Under the pieces are notes generated by a model. The model was given only the letters and a program-made list of their open reading frames with translations, ran no database searches and was not told the origin of the DNA. A DNA stretch of 64,000 nucleotides from Epilithonimonas caeni DSM 17710 (GTDB lineage Bacteria > Bacteroidota > Bacteroidia > Flavobacteriales > Weeksellaceae): the NCBI RefSeq assembly GCF_000426465.1, contig NZ_KE384527.1, positions 144,737 to 208,736 of the forward strand, given 5' to 3'. This document shows positions 42,926 to 51,479 of the stretch, piece by piece. The stretch's first letter is position 1. Every line of letters starts with the position of its first letter. The position numbers and the translations under genes were made by a program.

Positions 42926-43504
42926 ATGATCAATATTGTTCTCTTTGGCCCTCCGGGAAGTGGAAAAGGAACCCAAGCTCAGCATCTTATCGAGAAATTC
43001 AATTTGAAACAAATTTCTACGGGAGATCTTTTTCGGTACAATATGAAAAATGACACTGACCTTGGAAAATTAGCAAAATCTTATATCGACAAAGGAGAAT
43101 TGGTTCCTGACCAGGTAACGATTGATATGCTGATCGATGAATTGAGAAAGCCAACAGAGACCAATGGATTCATTTTCGACGGATTTCCAAGAACCGCAAC
43201 TCAAACAGAAGCTTTGGAAACAATTGTAAAAGAGCAGTTGGATTCTGAGATCAGTATTTGTCTTTCATTGATCGTTGATGATGAAGTTTTGGTACAGAGA
43301 CTTCTGAAAAGAGGAGAAACCAGTGGCAGAACTGATGATTCTAACGAAGATATCATCCGCAACAGGATCACAGAATATTATACAAAAACTGCAGAGGTTG
43401 CAGAATTATATAAAGAACAAGGCAAATATGTAGAAGTTAATGGGATCGGCGACATTTCCGAGATTTCTGAAAAGCTATTTGCCGAAGTAGAAAAAATCAA
43501 ATAA
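42926..43504 (+). CDS. adk: Adenylate kinase
   Basis: This enzyme interconverts AMP, ADP and ATP in the cytoplasm (192 residues, short-lid form). FGPPGSGKGTQAQHL at 6-20 is the P-loop, ISTGDLFRYNM binds AMP, and FIFDGFPRTATQTEAL carries the FPRT motif. There is no zinc-lid cysteine set, and the lid is short. It lies 43 bp after hpt. Confidence 0.97.
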   Translation: MINIVLFGPPGSGKGTQAQHLIEKFNLKQISTGDLFRYNMKNDTDLGKLAKSYIDKGELVPDQVTIDMLIDELRKPTETNGFIFDGFPRTATQTEALETIVKEQLDSEISICLSLIVDDEVLVQRLLKRGETSGRTDDSNEDIIRNRITEYYTKTAEVAELYKEQGKYVEVNGIGDISEISEKLFAEVEKIK

Positions 43505-43520
43505 AAGAAATTTTCATTTT

Positions 43521-43570
43521 TAGAGAATAGATCATAGGCTATCTTGAAAGAGTCTATCATCTATTCTCTA
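43521..43570. repeat. Inverted repeat between adk and obgE
   Basis: TAGAGAATAGAT at 43521-43532 and its exact complement at 43559-43570 form a 12-bp stem with a 26-nt loop, just before the obgE start at 43592. It could block the translation-initiation area or act as a processing site. Confidence 0.6.
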
Positions 43571-43591
43571 TTTGTCTATAATAAATTTAAT

Positions 43592-44575
43592 ATGTCAAAT
43601 TTCGTAGATTACGTCAAAATCCATTGCACAAGTGGTCACGGTGGTGCAGGATCAGCTCACCTTCGTAGAGAAAAATACATCCCGAAAGGTGGTCCCGATG
43701 GTGGTGATGGCGGACGCGGGGGTCACGTAATAATGAAAGGAAACGCACATGAATGGACTCTTTTGCCGTTAAGATACACCCGACATGTGAAAGCCGAACG
43801 TGGACAAAATGGTCAAAAAAATCAATTGACCGGCGCTTATGGTGCGGATGTTTACATCAATGTTCCTTTGGGTACCATTGCAAGAAATGAAGAAGGCGAG
43901 ATCATAGCAGAGATCCTGGAAGATGGGCAAGAGATCATCCTGATGGAGGGTGGAAAAGGCGGAAAAGGAAATGAGCATTTCAAATCCTCTACCAATCAAA
44001 CACCAAGATATGCGCAGCCCGGAATGGAAGGACAGGAAGGCTACATCACCTTCGAGCTAAAACTCCTTGCCGATGTTGGATTAGTAGGTTTTCCTAATGC
44101 TGGTAAATCAACTCTTCTCTCATCCGTTTCTGCTGCGAGGCCTAAAATTGCAGATTATGCCTTTACAACTTTGACACCCAATCTTGGAATCGTGGAATGG
44201 AGAAATTACAAATCTTTTGTAATGGCAGACATTCCTGGGATTATCGAAGGTGCTGCAGAAGGAAAAGGTCTTGGACATAGATTCTTAAGACATATTGAGA
44301 GAAATTCAATTTTACTGTTTTTGATTCCTGCAGATTCTGAAGACCATTTTCAGGAGTTCAAAATTTTGGAGAATGAATTGAAAGAATATAACCCGGAACT
44401 AGTGGATAAAGATTTCATCTTATCGGTTTCCAAAGCCGATCTTTTGGATGATGAACTGAAGAAAGAGATCGCAGCAGAATTTCCGGAAAATAGACAGCCA
44501 CTATTTTTCTCAGGCGTAACTGGTGAAGGGCTGCAGGAACTGAAAGATGCCATCTGGAAAAAATTGCACGGATAG
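43592..44575 (+). CDS. obgE: GTPase ObgE
   Basis: This essential GTPase has a role in 50S ribosome assembly and growth control (327 residues). The glycine-rich Obg domain ([53 protein letters not shown]) fills the N-terminal about 155 residues. [14 protein letters not shown] is G1, [10 protein letters not shown] is G3 and SKADLL is G4. The short form lacks the C-terminal OCT domain. The ATG at 43592 is chosen; an in-frame upstream ATG would start inside the hairpin. Confidence 0.95.
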   Translation: MSNFVDYVKIHCTSGHGGAGSAHLRREKYIPKGGPDGGDGGRGGHVIMKGNAHEWTLLPLRYTRHVKAERGQNGQKNQLTGAYGADVYINVPLGTIARNEEGEIIAEILEDGQEIILMEGGKGGKGNEHFKSSTNQTPRYAQPGMEGQEGYITFELKLLADVGLVGFPNAGKSTLLSSVSAARPKIADYAFTTLTPNLGIVEWRNYKSFVMADIPGIIEGAAEGKGLGHRFLRHIERNSILLFLIPADSEDHFQEFKILENELKEYNPELVDKDFILSVSKADLLDDELKKEIAAEFPENRQPLFFSGVTGEGLQELKDAIWKKLHG

Positions 44576-44617
44576 ATTTCGGAACAATTATTGAAAGAAA
44601 TTGAACAAAAAATTACA

Positions 44618-45100
44618 ATGAAATATCTACTAAGCCTTTTGGTTTTGATTGGGCTGACCTCCTGCAATTCTTCACAAACTTCCAAATATTCTAAAATCGA
44701 GTATGAAGTTGGGCCTTGTTTCGGATTTTGCCCTATCTATAAAATTATCATCAATCCAGATAGGACCGCAATTCTGGAAGCTGAGCACTATAATTTCTCA
44801 GAAGGTGAACGCGGACAGCTTGACACGCCAAGAGAAGGAACTTTCAAATCGATAATCAGTAAAGAAGATTTTGAAAAATTGATTGCGTTGACAGATGCTG
44901 CTGATGTGAAAACTTTGAATGACAATTACGAAGACAAAAGAATAATGGATGCTTCCAAAAGCTATCTAAGGGTCTATTTTTCAGACGGAAGTAAAAAAGA
45001 GATCAAATTTTCAGCTGGTGAAAAACCCGAAAAATTAACAGCTCTATATAAATACATCTCTGAACTGAAGCAAAATATAAAGTGGGAAAAAGTTAACTAA
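44618..45100 (+). CDS. DUF6438 lipoprotein
   Basis: This 160-residue protein has a lipoprotein signal (MKYLLSLLVLIGLTSCNSS; Cys at about 16). The mature part opens with GPCFGFCPIYKIII, typical of DUF6438, and continues as a beta-rich domain to a charged C-terminus. It is likely attached to the inner leaflet of the outer membrane or to the periplasmic face. Function unknown. It lies 42 bp after obgE, so it may be read in the same transcript. Confidence 0.8.
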   Translation: MKYLLSLLVLIGLTSCNSSQTSKYSKIEYEVGPCFGFCPIYKIIINPDRTAILEAEHYNFSEGERGQLDTPREGTFKSIISKEDFEKLIALTDAADVKTLNDNYEDKRIMDASKSYLRVYFSDGSKKEIKFSAGEKPEKLTALYKYISELKQNIKWEKVN

Positions 45101-45120
45101 AAACTTTATTTTAAATAAGT

Positions 45121-45128
45121 TACCTTTG
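45121..45128 (+). promoter_or_regulatory. Candidate -7 box for the RhlE-type helicase gene
   Basis: TACCTTTG matches TAnnTTTG and lies upstream of a terminator-like hairpin. If active, the leader of about 55 nt would begin with that hairpin. No TTG at -33 was found. Confidence 0.4.
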
Positions 45129-45137
45129 CAAAATATA

Positions 45138-45165
45138 ATTCCTTCTAAGCGGAAGGGATTTTTTT
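45138..45165 (+). terminator. Terminator-like hairpin before the RhlE-type helicase gene
   Basis: ATTCCTTC pairs with GAAGGGAT (one wobble) around TAAGCG, followed by seven Ts. It probably ends the obgE-DUF6438 transcript, but because a promoter box lies upstream of it, it may instead act in the helicase leader. Confidence 0.7.
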
Positions 45166-45187
45166 ATTTACATTAAAAACATTTCAT

Positions 45188-46438
45188 TTGAATTTCGAAC
45201 AATTAGGTTTAATAAAACCAATACTAGATGCGCTAAAAGTACAGGGTTACGAACAGCCTACACCAATACAGGAAAAAGCAATTCCATCCATTCTTCAGAA
45301 AAAAGACCTATTAGGAAGTGCACAGACAGGGACGGGAAAAACAGCTGCTTTCGCTATTCCAATCCTACAGAATCTTTCTGAAAAAGAACAACATAAGAAT
45401 CAGATCAAAGCTTTGATTCTAACACCAACCAGAGAATTGGCAATACAGATAGAAGAAAACTTCAAAGCTTACAGCAAAAATCTCAAACTGAAATCTCTTG
45501 TGATCTTCGGTGGTGTAAAACAACATCAACAGGAACAACAAGTGAAAAAGGGAGTTGACATCCTGATCGCAACGCCAGGCAGATTATTGGATTTCATTTC
45601 CCAAGGTATCATCAAACTTCATCATTTGGAAATCTTCGTTCTAGACGAGGCCGACCGAATGCTGGATATGGGATTTGTACATGATGTGAAAAGAATTCTG
45701 AAATTGATCCCGGCGAAAAGACAAAACCTTTTCTTCTCTGCAACCATGCCGAAAGAAATAGCAAAATTGGCCTCTGAAATCCTTGTAAATCCTGTAAAAG
45801 TAGAAGTTGCCCCGGTTTCTTCTACTGCAGATACAATCCAGCAGAGTATCTATTTTGTAGAAAAGGATAATAAACCTGATCTTTTGATCCATCTTTTACA
45901 AGATCAGAAATTGGATCAGGTCTTGGTATTTTCCAGAACCAAACACGGGGCCGATAAAATAGCAAGAAAGCTGCACCAATCCAAGATCTCCGCTGAAGCC
46001 ATCCACGGAAACAAATCTCAGAATGCAAGACAAAATGCACTCAACAATTTCAAATCGAAAAAAACGAGAGTTCTGGTTGCAACAGATATCGCAGCAAGAG
46101 GAATTGATATTGATGAGCTGAAATATGTCGTAAATTACGAACTGTCCGATGTTTCCGAAACTTATGTCCACAGAATTGGGAGAACTGGTAGAGCGGGCTC
46201 AGAAGGGACTTCGTTTTCGTTCGTTGACGGACTGGATCTGGCCAATCTTAGAAATACGGAAAAACTGATCGGGAAGAAAATCCCTGTTGTAACAGACCAT
46301 CCTTATCATACCAATGATTTGGTCGAACAAAAAAGGGACAGCAATAACAAACCTTTTATTCCGAGACCTAAACCACAACAAAAAGCAGACATAGGATTTA
46401 AAAAGCCTAAAAATAAAGGATTTTTCAGAAAAAAATAA
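45188..46438 (+). CDS. rhlE: DEAD-box RNA helicase, RhlE type
   Basis: This 416-residue RNA helicase starts at TTG; no ATG is near. All core motifs are present: QPTPIQEKAI (Q), GSAQTGTGKTAAFAIP (I), PTRELAIQ (Ia), ATPGRLLDF (Ib), LDEADRMLDMGF (II), FSATMP (III), ATDIAARGIDI (V) and HRIGRTGRAG (VI). The short basic tail (PRPKPQQKADIGFKKPKNKG) is RhlE-like. It may remodel rRNA or mRNA in the cold, and acts without an obvious operon partner. Confidence 0.9.
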   Translation: MNFEQLGLIKPILDALKVQGYEQPTPIQEKAIPSILQKKDLLGSAQTGTGKTAAFAIPILQNLSEKEQHKNQIKALILTPTRELAIQIEENFKAYSKNLKLKSLVIFGGVKQHQQEQQVKKGVDILIATPGRLLDFISQGIIKLHHLEIFVLDEADRMLDMGFVHDVKRILKLIPAKRQNLFFSATMPKEIAKLASEILVNPVKVEVAPVSSTADTIQQSIYFVEKDNKPDLLIHLLQDQKLDQVLVFSRTKHGADKIARKLHQSKISAEAIHGNKSQNARQNALNNFKSKKTRVLVATDIAARGIDIDELKYVVNYELSDVSETYVHRIGRTGRAGSEGTSFSFVDGLDLANLRNTEKLIGKKIPVVTDHPYHTNDLVEQKRDSNNKPFIPRPKPQQKADIGFKKPKNKGFFRKK

Positions 46439-46444
46439 AACAAG

Positions 46445-46470
46445 AAACCGGAAGTTTATTTCCGGTTTTT
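46445..46470 (+). terminator. Terminator of the RhlE-type helicase gene
   Basis: AAACCGGAA pairs perfectly with TTCCGGTTT around a 6-nt loop, followed by a T-run, directly after the stop codon. Confidence 0.85.
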
Positions 46471-46495
46471 GTATTTCAAAGGATTAATTCAATTA

Positions 46496-47263
46496 CTATT
46501 TTAATCCAAATAATTTCAAAGCATTCTCCGTTGTAATTCTATCAATCTCAGCAAAGTCTTTTCTGTAAATATCCACCAACTTTCCGGCAACCAATTCCAC
46601 ATAAGCACTTTCATTTCGTTTTCCCCGGAAAGGAACTGGCGCAAGATAAGGAGAATCTGTTTCCAAAACGATTTTATCTAAAGGAATATCATTCAGAAAT
46701 TGATCGATTTTCCCATTTTTAAAGGTCACTACTCCACCGATTCCCAAAATGAAATTAAGGTCAATGGCATGATTTGCTTGTTCCAGATTTCCCGAAAAAC
46801 AATGAAAAATCCCGCGAAGTTTTGGATGTTTCTTTCTTTCCAGGACTTCAAAGGTCTCTTCAAAGCTTTCTCTTGTATGGATCACAATTGGCAAATCTCT
46901 TTCGACAGCCCAGTCGATCTGTTGTTCAAAAGCTTTTATTTGAATATCTAAGGTCGATTTGTCCCAATATAAATCGATACCGATCTCGCCAACAGCACAA
47001 AAAGGTCTATCATTAAGCCAAGTTTCTACAATTTTCAATTCTTTCTCCCAAGATTCCGGCTGAACGGAACACGGATGCAATCCCATCATAGAGAAAACCT
47101 TATCTGGATATTGTGCTTCCAGATCAATCATTTTCTCGTGTGTCTCGGAATCGATTGCGGGAAGAAAGAATTTTTCCACGCCTTTGTCCAAAGCACGTTG
47201 AATCATTTCATGACGGTCTTCATCAAACTGATCGGAATATAAGTGGGTATGAGTATCTATCAT
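46496..47263 (-). CDS. TatD-family deoxyribonuclease/hydrolase
   Basis: This is an amidohydrolase-fold metallo-enzyme of 255 residues. IDTHTHLYSDQFD holds two metal histidines, VGEIGIDLYW the metal glutamate, IHTRESFEE, FHCFSGN and LETDSPYLAP the remaining ligands. The ATG at 47261-47263 gives the standard MIDTHTHL start, so the long upstream in-frame extension is not coding. It is downstream of the GSCFA gene on the minus strand. Confidence 0.92.
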   Translation of the reverse strand: MIDTHTHLYSDQFDEDRHEMIQRALDKGVEKFFLPAIDSETHEKMIDLEAQYPDKVFSMMGLHPCSVQPESWEKELKIVETWLNDRPFCAVGEIGIDLYWDKSTLDIQIKAFEQQIDWAVERDLPIVIHTRESFEETFEVLERKKHPKLRGIFHCFSGNLEQANHAIDLNFILGIGGVVTFKNGKIDQFLNDIPLDKIVLETDSPYLAPVPFRGKRNESAYVELVAGKLVDIYRKDFAEIDRITTENALKLFGLK

Positions 47264-47309
47264 ATGTTTTGCGACTGGCATCTGGCAAATAGCGAATAGC
47301 CATAAGCAA

Positions 47310-48263
47310 TTAGCCAAATATTTTATGCTTAACTTTCTTTTGTTGTTCAAGGATCTTCTGATTGATCTTTTCTAGAAATTCCTGATATTTTGGATTTTTC
47401 TCATCATTGGTTTTATGATTCAGAGCTGTGATGATCTTATTATTTTCATTGATGAAAACTTTGGTCTCATCGGAGAAATAAGCATTTCCGAACTTCTCCC
47501 AAATGTATTGAACTGCCTGAGAATTGGGATGGATCATATCATCTTTGTAAAATCTGTAGTCACGCAAGTCATCCATCATTATCTCATAAATTGGAAGGTA
47601 ATGACAATTCGCTTTAGCAGAAATCGATTCGTGGATCGCATTGATCAATTTCGATTTGCTTAATTGATTTTCAATAATTCCGTCTTTCGTATGACGAACT
47701 GGCGAAACTGTGAACAAAATCTGAACCTCATTTTTGCAGATATCATTCAGAATTTCAATGGTTTTACTGATGGAATTCGTTAGTTCCTGATGCGATAAAA
47801 ACCGTTTTTCAAAAAACTTCTGTGGAATCTTATGGCAATTGGCAACCAATCTGTTTTTCGGCAAAAATTCATAAATATAGGAAGTTCCAAACGTGATAAT
47901 CACAAAATCTGTACTTTGTAAAAACTGATTGGCTTCCTCAATATTCCGGTTGATTTTCTCCAAAGATCTATGTGCAAATCTGGAATCAAAAGACGAATGA
48001 TGGTCCAGACTTATATAATTCTCATTCGCCAAGATCAAATCATTTTCATGATATTCTTTTGCATCATAGATCTGCTGAATAGCATTATGAATAGAATATG
48101 GATTGAAAATCGTCCCAAACGGGTTATTCAAAGACTGAATCTGTCCTTCAGAAAATTTTTCGTGCATTTCTGTCACAAAACAGGAGCCTATAGAAAATAC
48201 GCAATCTTCGATTCCTATTTTCTTCTCACTCACATTGATATCTACTTCTGTACGGAATTTCAT
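47310..48263 (-). CDS. GSCFA-domain protein
   Basis: This 317-residue protein of the GSCFA family is a SGNH-hydrolase-like fold. FSIGSCFVTEMHEKF holds the GSCF motif with the putative nucleophile serine in block I. VIITFGTSYIYEF and MIHPNSQAVQYIWEKF (with D/H of block V) complete the catalytic set. It probably acts on an ester; no substrate is known. Runs toward tatD, 46 bp away. Confidence 0.82.
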   Translation of the reverse strand: MKFRTEVDINVSEKKIGIEDCVFSIGSCFVTEMHEKFSEGQIQSLNNPFGTIFNPYSIHNAIQQIYDAKEYHENDLILANENYISLDHHSSFDSRFAHRSLEKINRNIEEANQFLQSTDFVIITFGTSYIYEFLPKNRLVANCHKIPQKFFEKRFLSHQELTNSISKTIEILNDICKNEVQILFTVSPVRHTKDGIIENQLSKSKLINAIHESISAKANCHYLPIYEIMMDDLRDYRFYKDDMIHPNSQAVQYIWEKFGNAYFSDETKVFINENNKIITALNHKTNDEKNPKYQEFLEKINQKILEQQKKVKHKIFG

Positions 48264-48408
48264 TTTGGATGTTGTAAGTTTTTGGGTAAGAATTAAAATA
48301 CTTCATTCTATTAACTACCCCGTCAAAATTTTCCTTCAGGAAATCTTGCCACCCTTTCAGAGAAGGGAAATTTTTTGTTATCTTTTTACTTTAATCTTCT
48401 TTCTTTCC

Positions 48409-49380
48409 TTAACTCTCTCTTCTCAAAAGGTAATTTGCCAGTTCGCGGAAAGGTAATTTACTTTCGTCCGGCAGATCGATCTTATCAAGGTATGATTGCC
48501 CCATCTCATTATGTTTCTGGATCAGTCTCAGAACCTTATCATCAACTTTTGTTCTTCTGAAGATCTTCTCTACGCTGTAAACTTTGTCAACATTATCTGT
48601 TTTCTTGGAATACCAGTAATTCAGTTCTGATAATTCTTCAGGATTGGCATGTTCGAGAGCCAGGAGATAAAGAATGGTTTTTTTATTTTCATAAATATCA
48701 CCAGCATGTTTTTTTCCGAACTGTTCCTGATTTCCGAAAACATCCAGATAATCATCCATGATCTGGAACGCAATTCCGATGTGTTTTCCGAAGTTGTACA
48801 TCGCTTCTGCATCTTCTTCTGATGCTCCTGCGATCAGAGCTCCGATCTGGAAGGAAGAGGCACTTAAAACACCCGTTTTGAACGTAATCATTTGGATATA
48901 ATCCTCATAGGTCACATTCGACATATTCTCGAAATTGATATCGAACTGTTGGCCCTCACAAAGAACTGCTCCGGTTTCGGAAAAGATCTTGATACATTTT
49001 TTGAATAATTTAGGTTCCAGATCTTCGAAGAACTGATAAGCTTTGATTAATAACGCATCTCCTGAGAGTATCCCGACATTGATCCCATGCAATGTATGAA
49101 TTGTCGGCTTGTTCCTTCTCAACGGCGCCTCATCCATAATATCATCGTGGATCAGTGTAAAATTATGGAAGAACTCTATCGCCAAAGAAGGTTTCAAAGC
49201 CTTCTCAAGATCACCCTTGAACAGATCACAAGCCATAAGTACCATTATCGGACGAAGTCTTTTCCCTCCATGAGAAATGATGTAATTCATCGGATGGTAC
49301 AACTCGTCTGGCTTATTGGTGAAAGTATATTTTTCGATAGCGTCTGCTACAATTTTCTGATACTGGTCTAGAAATTCCAT
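48409..49380 (-). CDS. Polyprenyl synthetase family protein
   Basis: This trans-isoprenyl diphosphate synthase has 323 residues. LIHDDIMDEAPLRR is the first aspartate-rich motif and FQIMDDYLDVFG the second. GGKRLRPIMVLMACD binds the diphosphate. It lengthens allylic diphosphates for menaquinone side chains or other isoprenoids; chain length cannot be called from this. It lies 145 bp before the GSCFA gene, in a spacer with two weak hairpins. Confidence 0.92.
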   Translation of the reverse strand: MEFLDQYQKIVADAIEKYTFTNKPDELYHPMNYIISHGGKRLRPIMVLMACDLFKGDLEKALKPSLAIEFFHNFTLIHDDIMDEAPLRRNKPTIHTLHGINVGILSGDALLIKAYQFFEDLEPKLFKKCIKIFSETGAVLCEGQQFDINFENMSNVTYEDYIQMITFKTGVLSASSFQIGALIAGASEEDAEAMYNFGKHIGIAFQIMDDYLDVFGNQEQFGKKHAGDIYENKKTILYLLALEHANPEELSELNYWYSKKTDNVDKVYSVEKIFRRTKVDDKVLRLIQKHNEMGQSYLDKIDLPDESKLPFRELANYLLRRES

Positions 49381-49398
49381 TTAAAAACTTGTTTACGG

Positions 49399-49430
49399 CA
49401 AAAATACGATTTTTAAAAATGTTCTGCCAA
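49399..49430 (-). promoter_or_regulatory. Promoter of the polyprenyl synthetase gene
   Basis: On the minus strand TTG (49428-49430), 21 nt spacer and TATTTTTG (49399-49406) fit the Bacteroidetes promoter consensus, 18 nt before the ATG. Confidence 0.6.
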
Positions 49431-49472
49431 GATTTTGAATCTTGTTTTGTCTGTTTTGGTATCATTTAAAAT

Positions 49473-49498
49473 AAAAAAGCTTCCCAAAAATGAGAAGC
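49473..49498 (-). terminator. Terminator of the DUF47-pit operon
   Basis: On the minus strand GCTTCTC pairs with GGGAAGC (one wobble) around a 6-nt loop, followed by six Ts, after the pit stop. Confidence 0.7.
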
Positions 49499-49526
49499 CA
49501 TATTTCTATTAGTAACGAATTAAAAA

Positions 49527-50669
49527 TCAAAAGATCAATGCGACCAGCAGGTAAGTAAATCCAGCGACTATCGCGCTGATAGGAATTGTAAGAATCCAGG
49601 CCCAAAGCAGGCTAACTGTAACGCCCCATCTTACAGCAGAAACTCTTTTAGTAAGTCCGACTCCAATAATGGAACCAGTAACTGTATGAGTTGTAGAAAC
49701 CGGGATCCTCAATTGTTCCGTGATGAAAAGTGTAATGGCTCCTGCAGTTTCTGCCGCCACACCTTCCAATGGTGTTACTTTCGTAATTCTGGTTCCCATT
49801 GTCTTGATGATCTTCCAACCACCACTCATAGTTCCCAACGCAATCGCCAAGAAAGACACCACAGGAACCCAAAGATAATGGTCCGCAAAGAAATTAAAAC
49901 GTTCACCTTCTGCAATATTCAAATAAAGCGGGTCTTTCATCATATTCACGTGGAAATAGATCATCGCTGCTCCAATAATTCCCATTACCTTCTGTGCATC
50001 ATTGGTTCCATGCCCAAGACTAAATAAAGCCGAAGAAATCAACTGTAATTTTTTGAAAACTCGCTCAGCTTTATGCGGATTGGCTCTTTTACAGATATTA
50101 ACGATGATCAATGTAATAACAATTGAGATCGCCATACCGATAAGCGGCGCCATAAAAATAAATAAGAAAATAGGGATCACCACTTTATACTTCACTACAT
50201 TCTGTGAGAAAAGCTGTACAAATGCTTTATAAACTTTATCAAAGAAAGAATATTCCGGATGTGTGATCGCAATCAAATGATAGTCAGAGATCAAAGCGTG
50301 CATCAATGCAGCGCCAATGAATCCGCCAATCAAAGTGTGAGATGATGAGGATGGAATCCCGAACCACCAGGTCAACAGATTCCATGCAATGGCTGCAATA
50401 AGTCCTGCAAATATAACTTCCAAGGTGATGAAGTTTTCATCAACGGTCTTGGCAATCGTATTACCAATTTTGAATTCGCCAACTACATAGGCTGCAAGGA
50501 AAAATGCTGCAAAGTTCCAAAATGCCGCCCAAAGAACAGCTTGAAAAGGAGTTAGCACTTTTGTAGAAACAATGGTTGCGATAGAGTTGGCCGCATCATG
50601 AAAACCATTGATATAATCAAATATTAGCGCAAGAGCGATAATGACAATTAGTAGAATTGGAAATTCCAT
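49527..50669 (-). CDS. pit: Low-affinity inorganic phosphate transporter, PiT family
   Basis: This inner-membrane phosphate:cation symporter has 380 residues and about ten helices. The duplicated PiT signatures are FDYINGFHDAANSIATIVST (about 16-35) and SLGHGTNDAQKVMGIIGAAM (about 217-236). WWFGIPSSSSHTLIGGFIGA and LRIPVSTTHTVTGSIIGVG are the second conserved pair. It lies 22 bp after the DUF47 gene. Confidence 0.93.
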   Translation of the reverse strand: MEFPILLIVIIALALIFDYINGFHDAANSIATIVSTKVLTPFQAVLWAAFWNFAAFFLAAYVVGEFKIGNTIAKTVDENFITLEVIFAGLIAAIAWNLLTWWFGIPSSSSHTLIGGFIGAALMHALISDYHLIAITHPEYSFFDKVYKAFVQLFSQNVVKYKVVIPIFLFIFMAPLIGMAISIVITLIIVNICKRANPHKAERVFKKLQLISSALFSLGHGTNDAQKVMGIIGAAMIYFHVNMMKDPLYLNIAEGERFNFFADHYLWVPVVSFLAIALGTMSGGWKIIKTMGTRITKVTPLEGVAAETAGAITLFITEQLRIPVSTTHTVTGSIIGVGLTKRVSAVRWGVTVSLLWAWILTIPISAIVAGFTYLLVALIF

Positions 50670-50691
50670 TCGTTTATTTTTTGATACTGCT

Positions 50692-51330
50692 TTATGCGTA
50701 TTTGATAACTATGCTTTCCATTGTGTTGGCAACATCTTCCGCTTTGTCTGTTACAATCTCAAGATAATCCAAGATCGACTTTTGTTTGATGATCAATAAA
50801 GCATCGTTGGTTTCAAATAGCTTCACAATAGCCTGACTCAAAACATCGTCAGCAATATTCTCATAAGAATTGATCTTGATACAAGATTCTCTTACTTCGT
50901 CAGGATTTTTGAAATCCTTCAAGTTTTCTAAAGCTTTCTTGATCTCTATACAACATTTGTAGATCAACAAAGAGAACTCAGAATAAACTTTGTTATCCGG
51001 GCTTTTGTAAAGATAAATATATTTTGCAGAAGCATAGATATAATCCGCAATATCATCCAGACCAGACGCAAGATAATTGATATCTTCCCTGTCAAACGGT
51101 GTGATGAAATTCTCGCCCAATTGTACGAAGATCTCATGCGTAAGGTCATCAAGTTTATGTTCGTAATCGCTCATTTGATTCAACAATGTTTCATCGTTGA
51201 TATCAAAATCCAGTAAACCTTCGTGGAATGTTTTTGACATTTCTACTAAGTTATCCGCTACTCGAAGAAACAGATCAAAAAAGATCTTGTCTTTTGGCTG
51301 AAATGCTCTGAAAATATTACCTATTCCCAT
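50692..51330 (-). CDS. DUF47 family PhoU-like protein, partner of the PiT transporter
   Basis: This 212-residue all-helical protein of the PhoU-like/DUF47 family normally regulates PiT transporters. FITPFDREDINYLASGLDDIADYIYASA is the hallmark with the metal-binding E/D stretch. ATG at 51328-51330 is chosen (MGIGNIFRAF). It is in an operon with pit, 22 bp downstream, so it is likely to control phosphate uptake there. Confidence 0.88.
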   Translation of the reverse strand: MGIGNIFRAFQPKDKIFFDLFLRVADNLVEMSKTFHEGLLDFDINDETLLNQMSDYEHKLDDLTHEIFVQLGENFITPFDREDINYLASGLDDIADYIYASAKYIYLYKSPDNKVYSEFSLLIYKCCIEIKKALENLKDFKNPDEVRESCIKINSYENIADDVLSQAIVKLFETNDALLIIKQKSILDYLEIVTDKAEDVANTMESIVIKYA

Positions 51331-51416
51331 TTTTATGTTTAATTTCTGCAAATATGAAACAAAAAAACCTTACCTAAAAACTTTAATATTAATTTTTCAT
51401 TAAGATTAAAAACAAC

Positions 51417-51442
51417 AAAAACCTGTTGATTAACAGGTTTTT
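51417..51442. terminator. Terminator of the DeaD-type helicase gene
   Basis: AAAAACCTGTT and AACAGGTTTTT are perfect 11-bp arms around GATT with T/A tracts on both sides, so it can work either way. It lies between the helicase stop and the DUF47 start. Confidence 0.85.
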
Positions 51443-51479
51443 ACAATTATATTTTAAACATTCGTTAATGTTTTTATCA

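Noticed and set aside
49686..50027. Open frame on the plus strand inside pit
   Set aside because: It is a shadow of the conserved transporter; composition is that of an antisense frame (many Cys, His, Arg).
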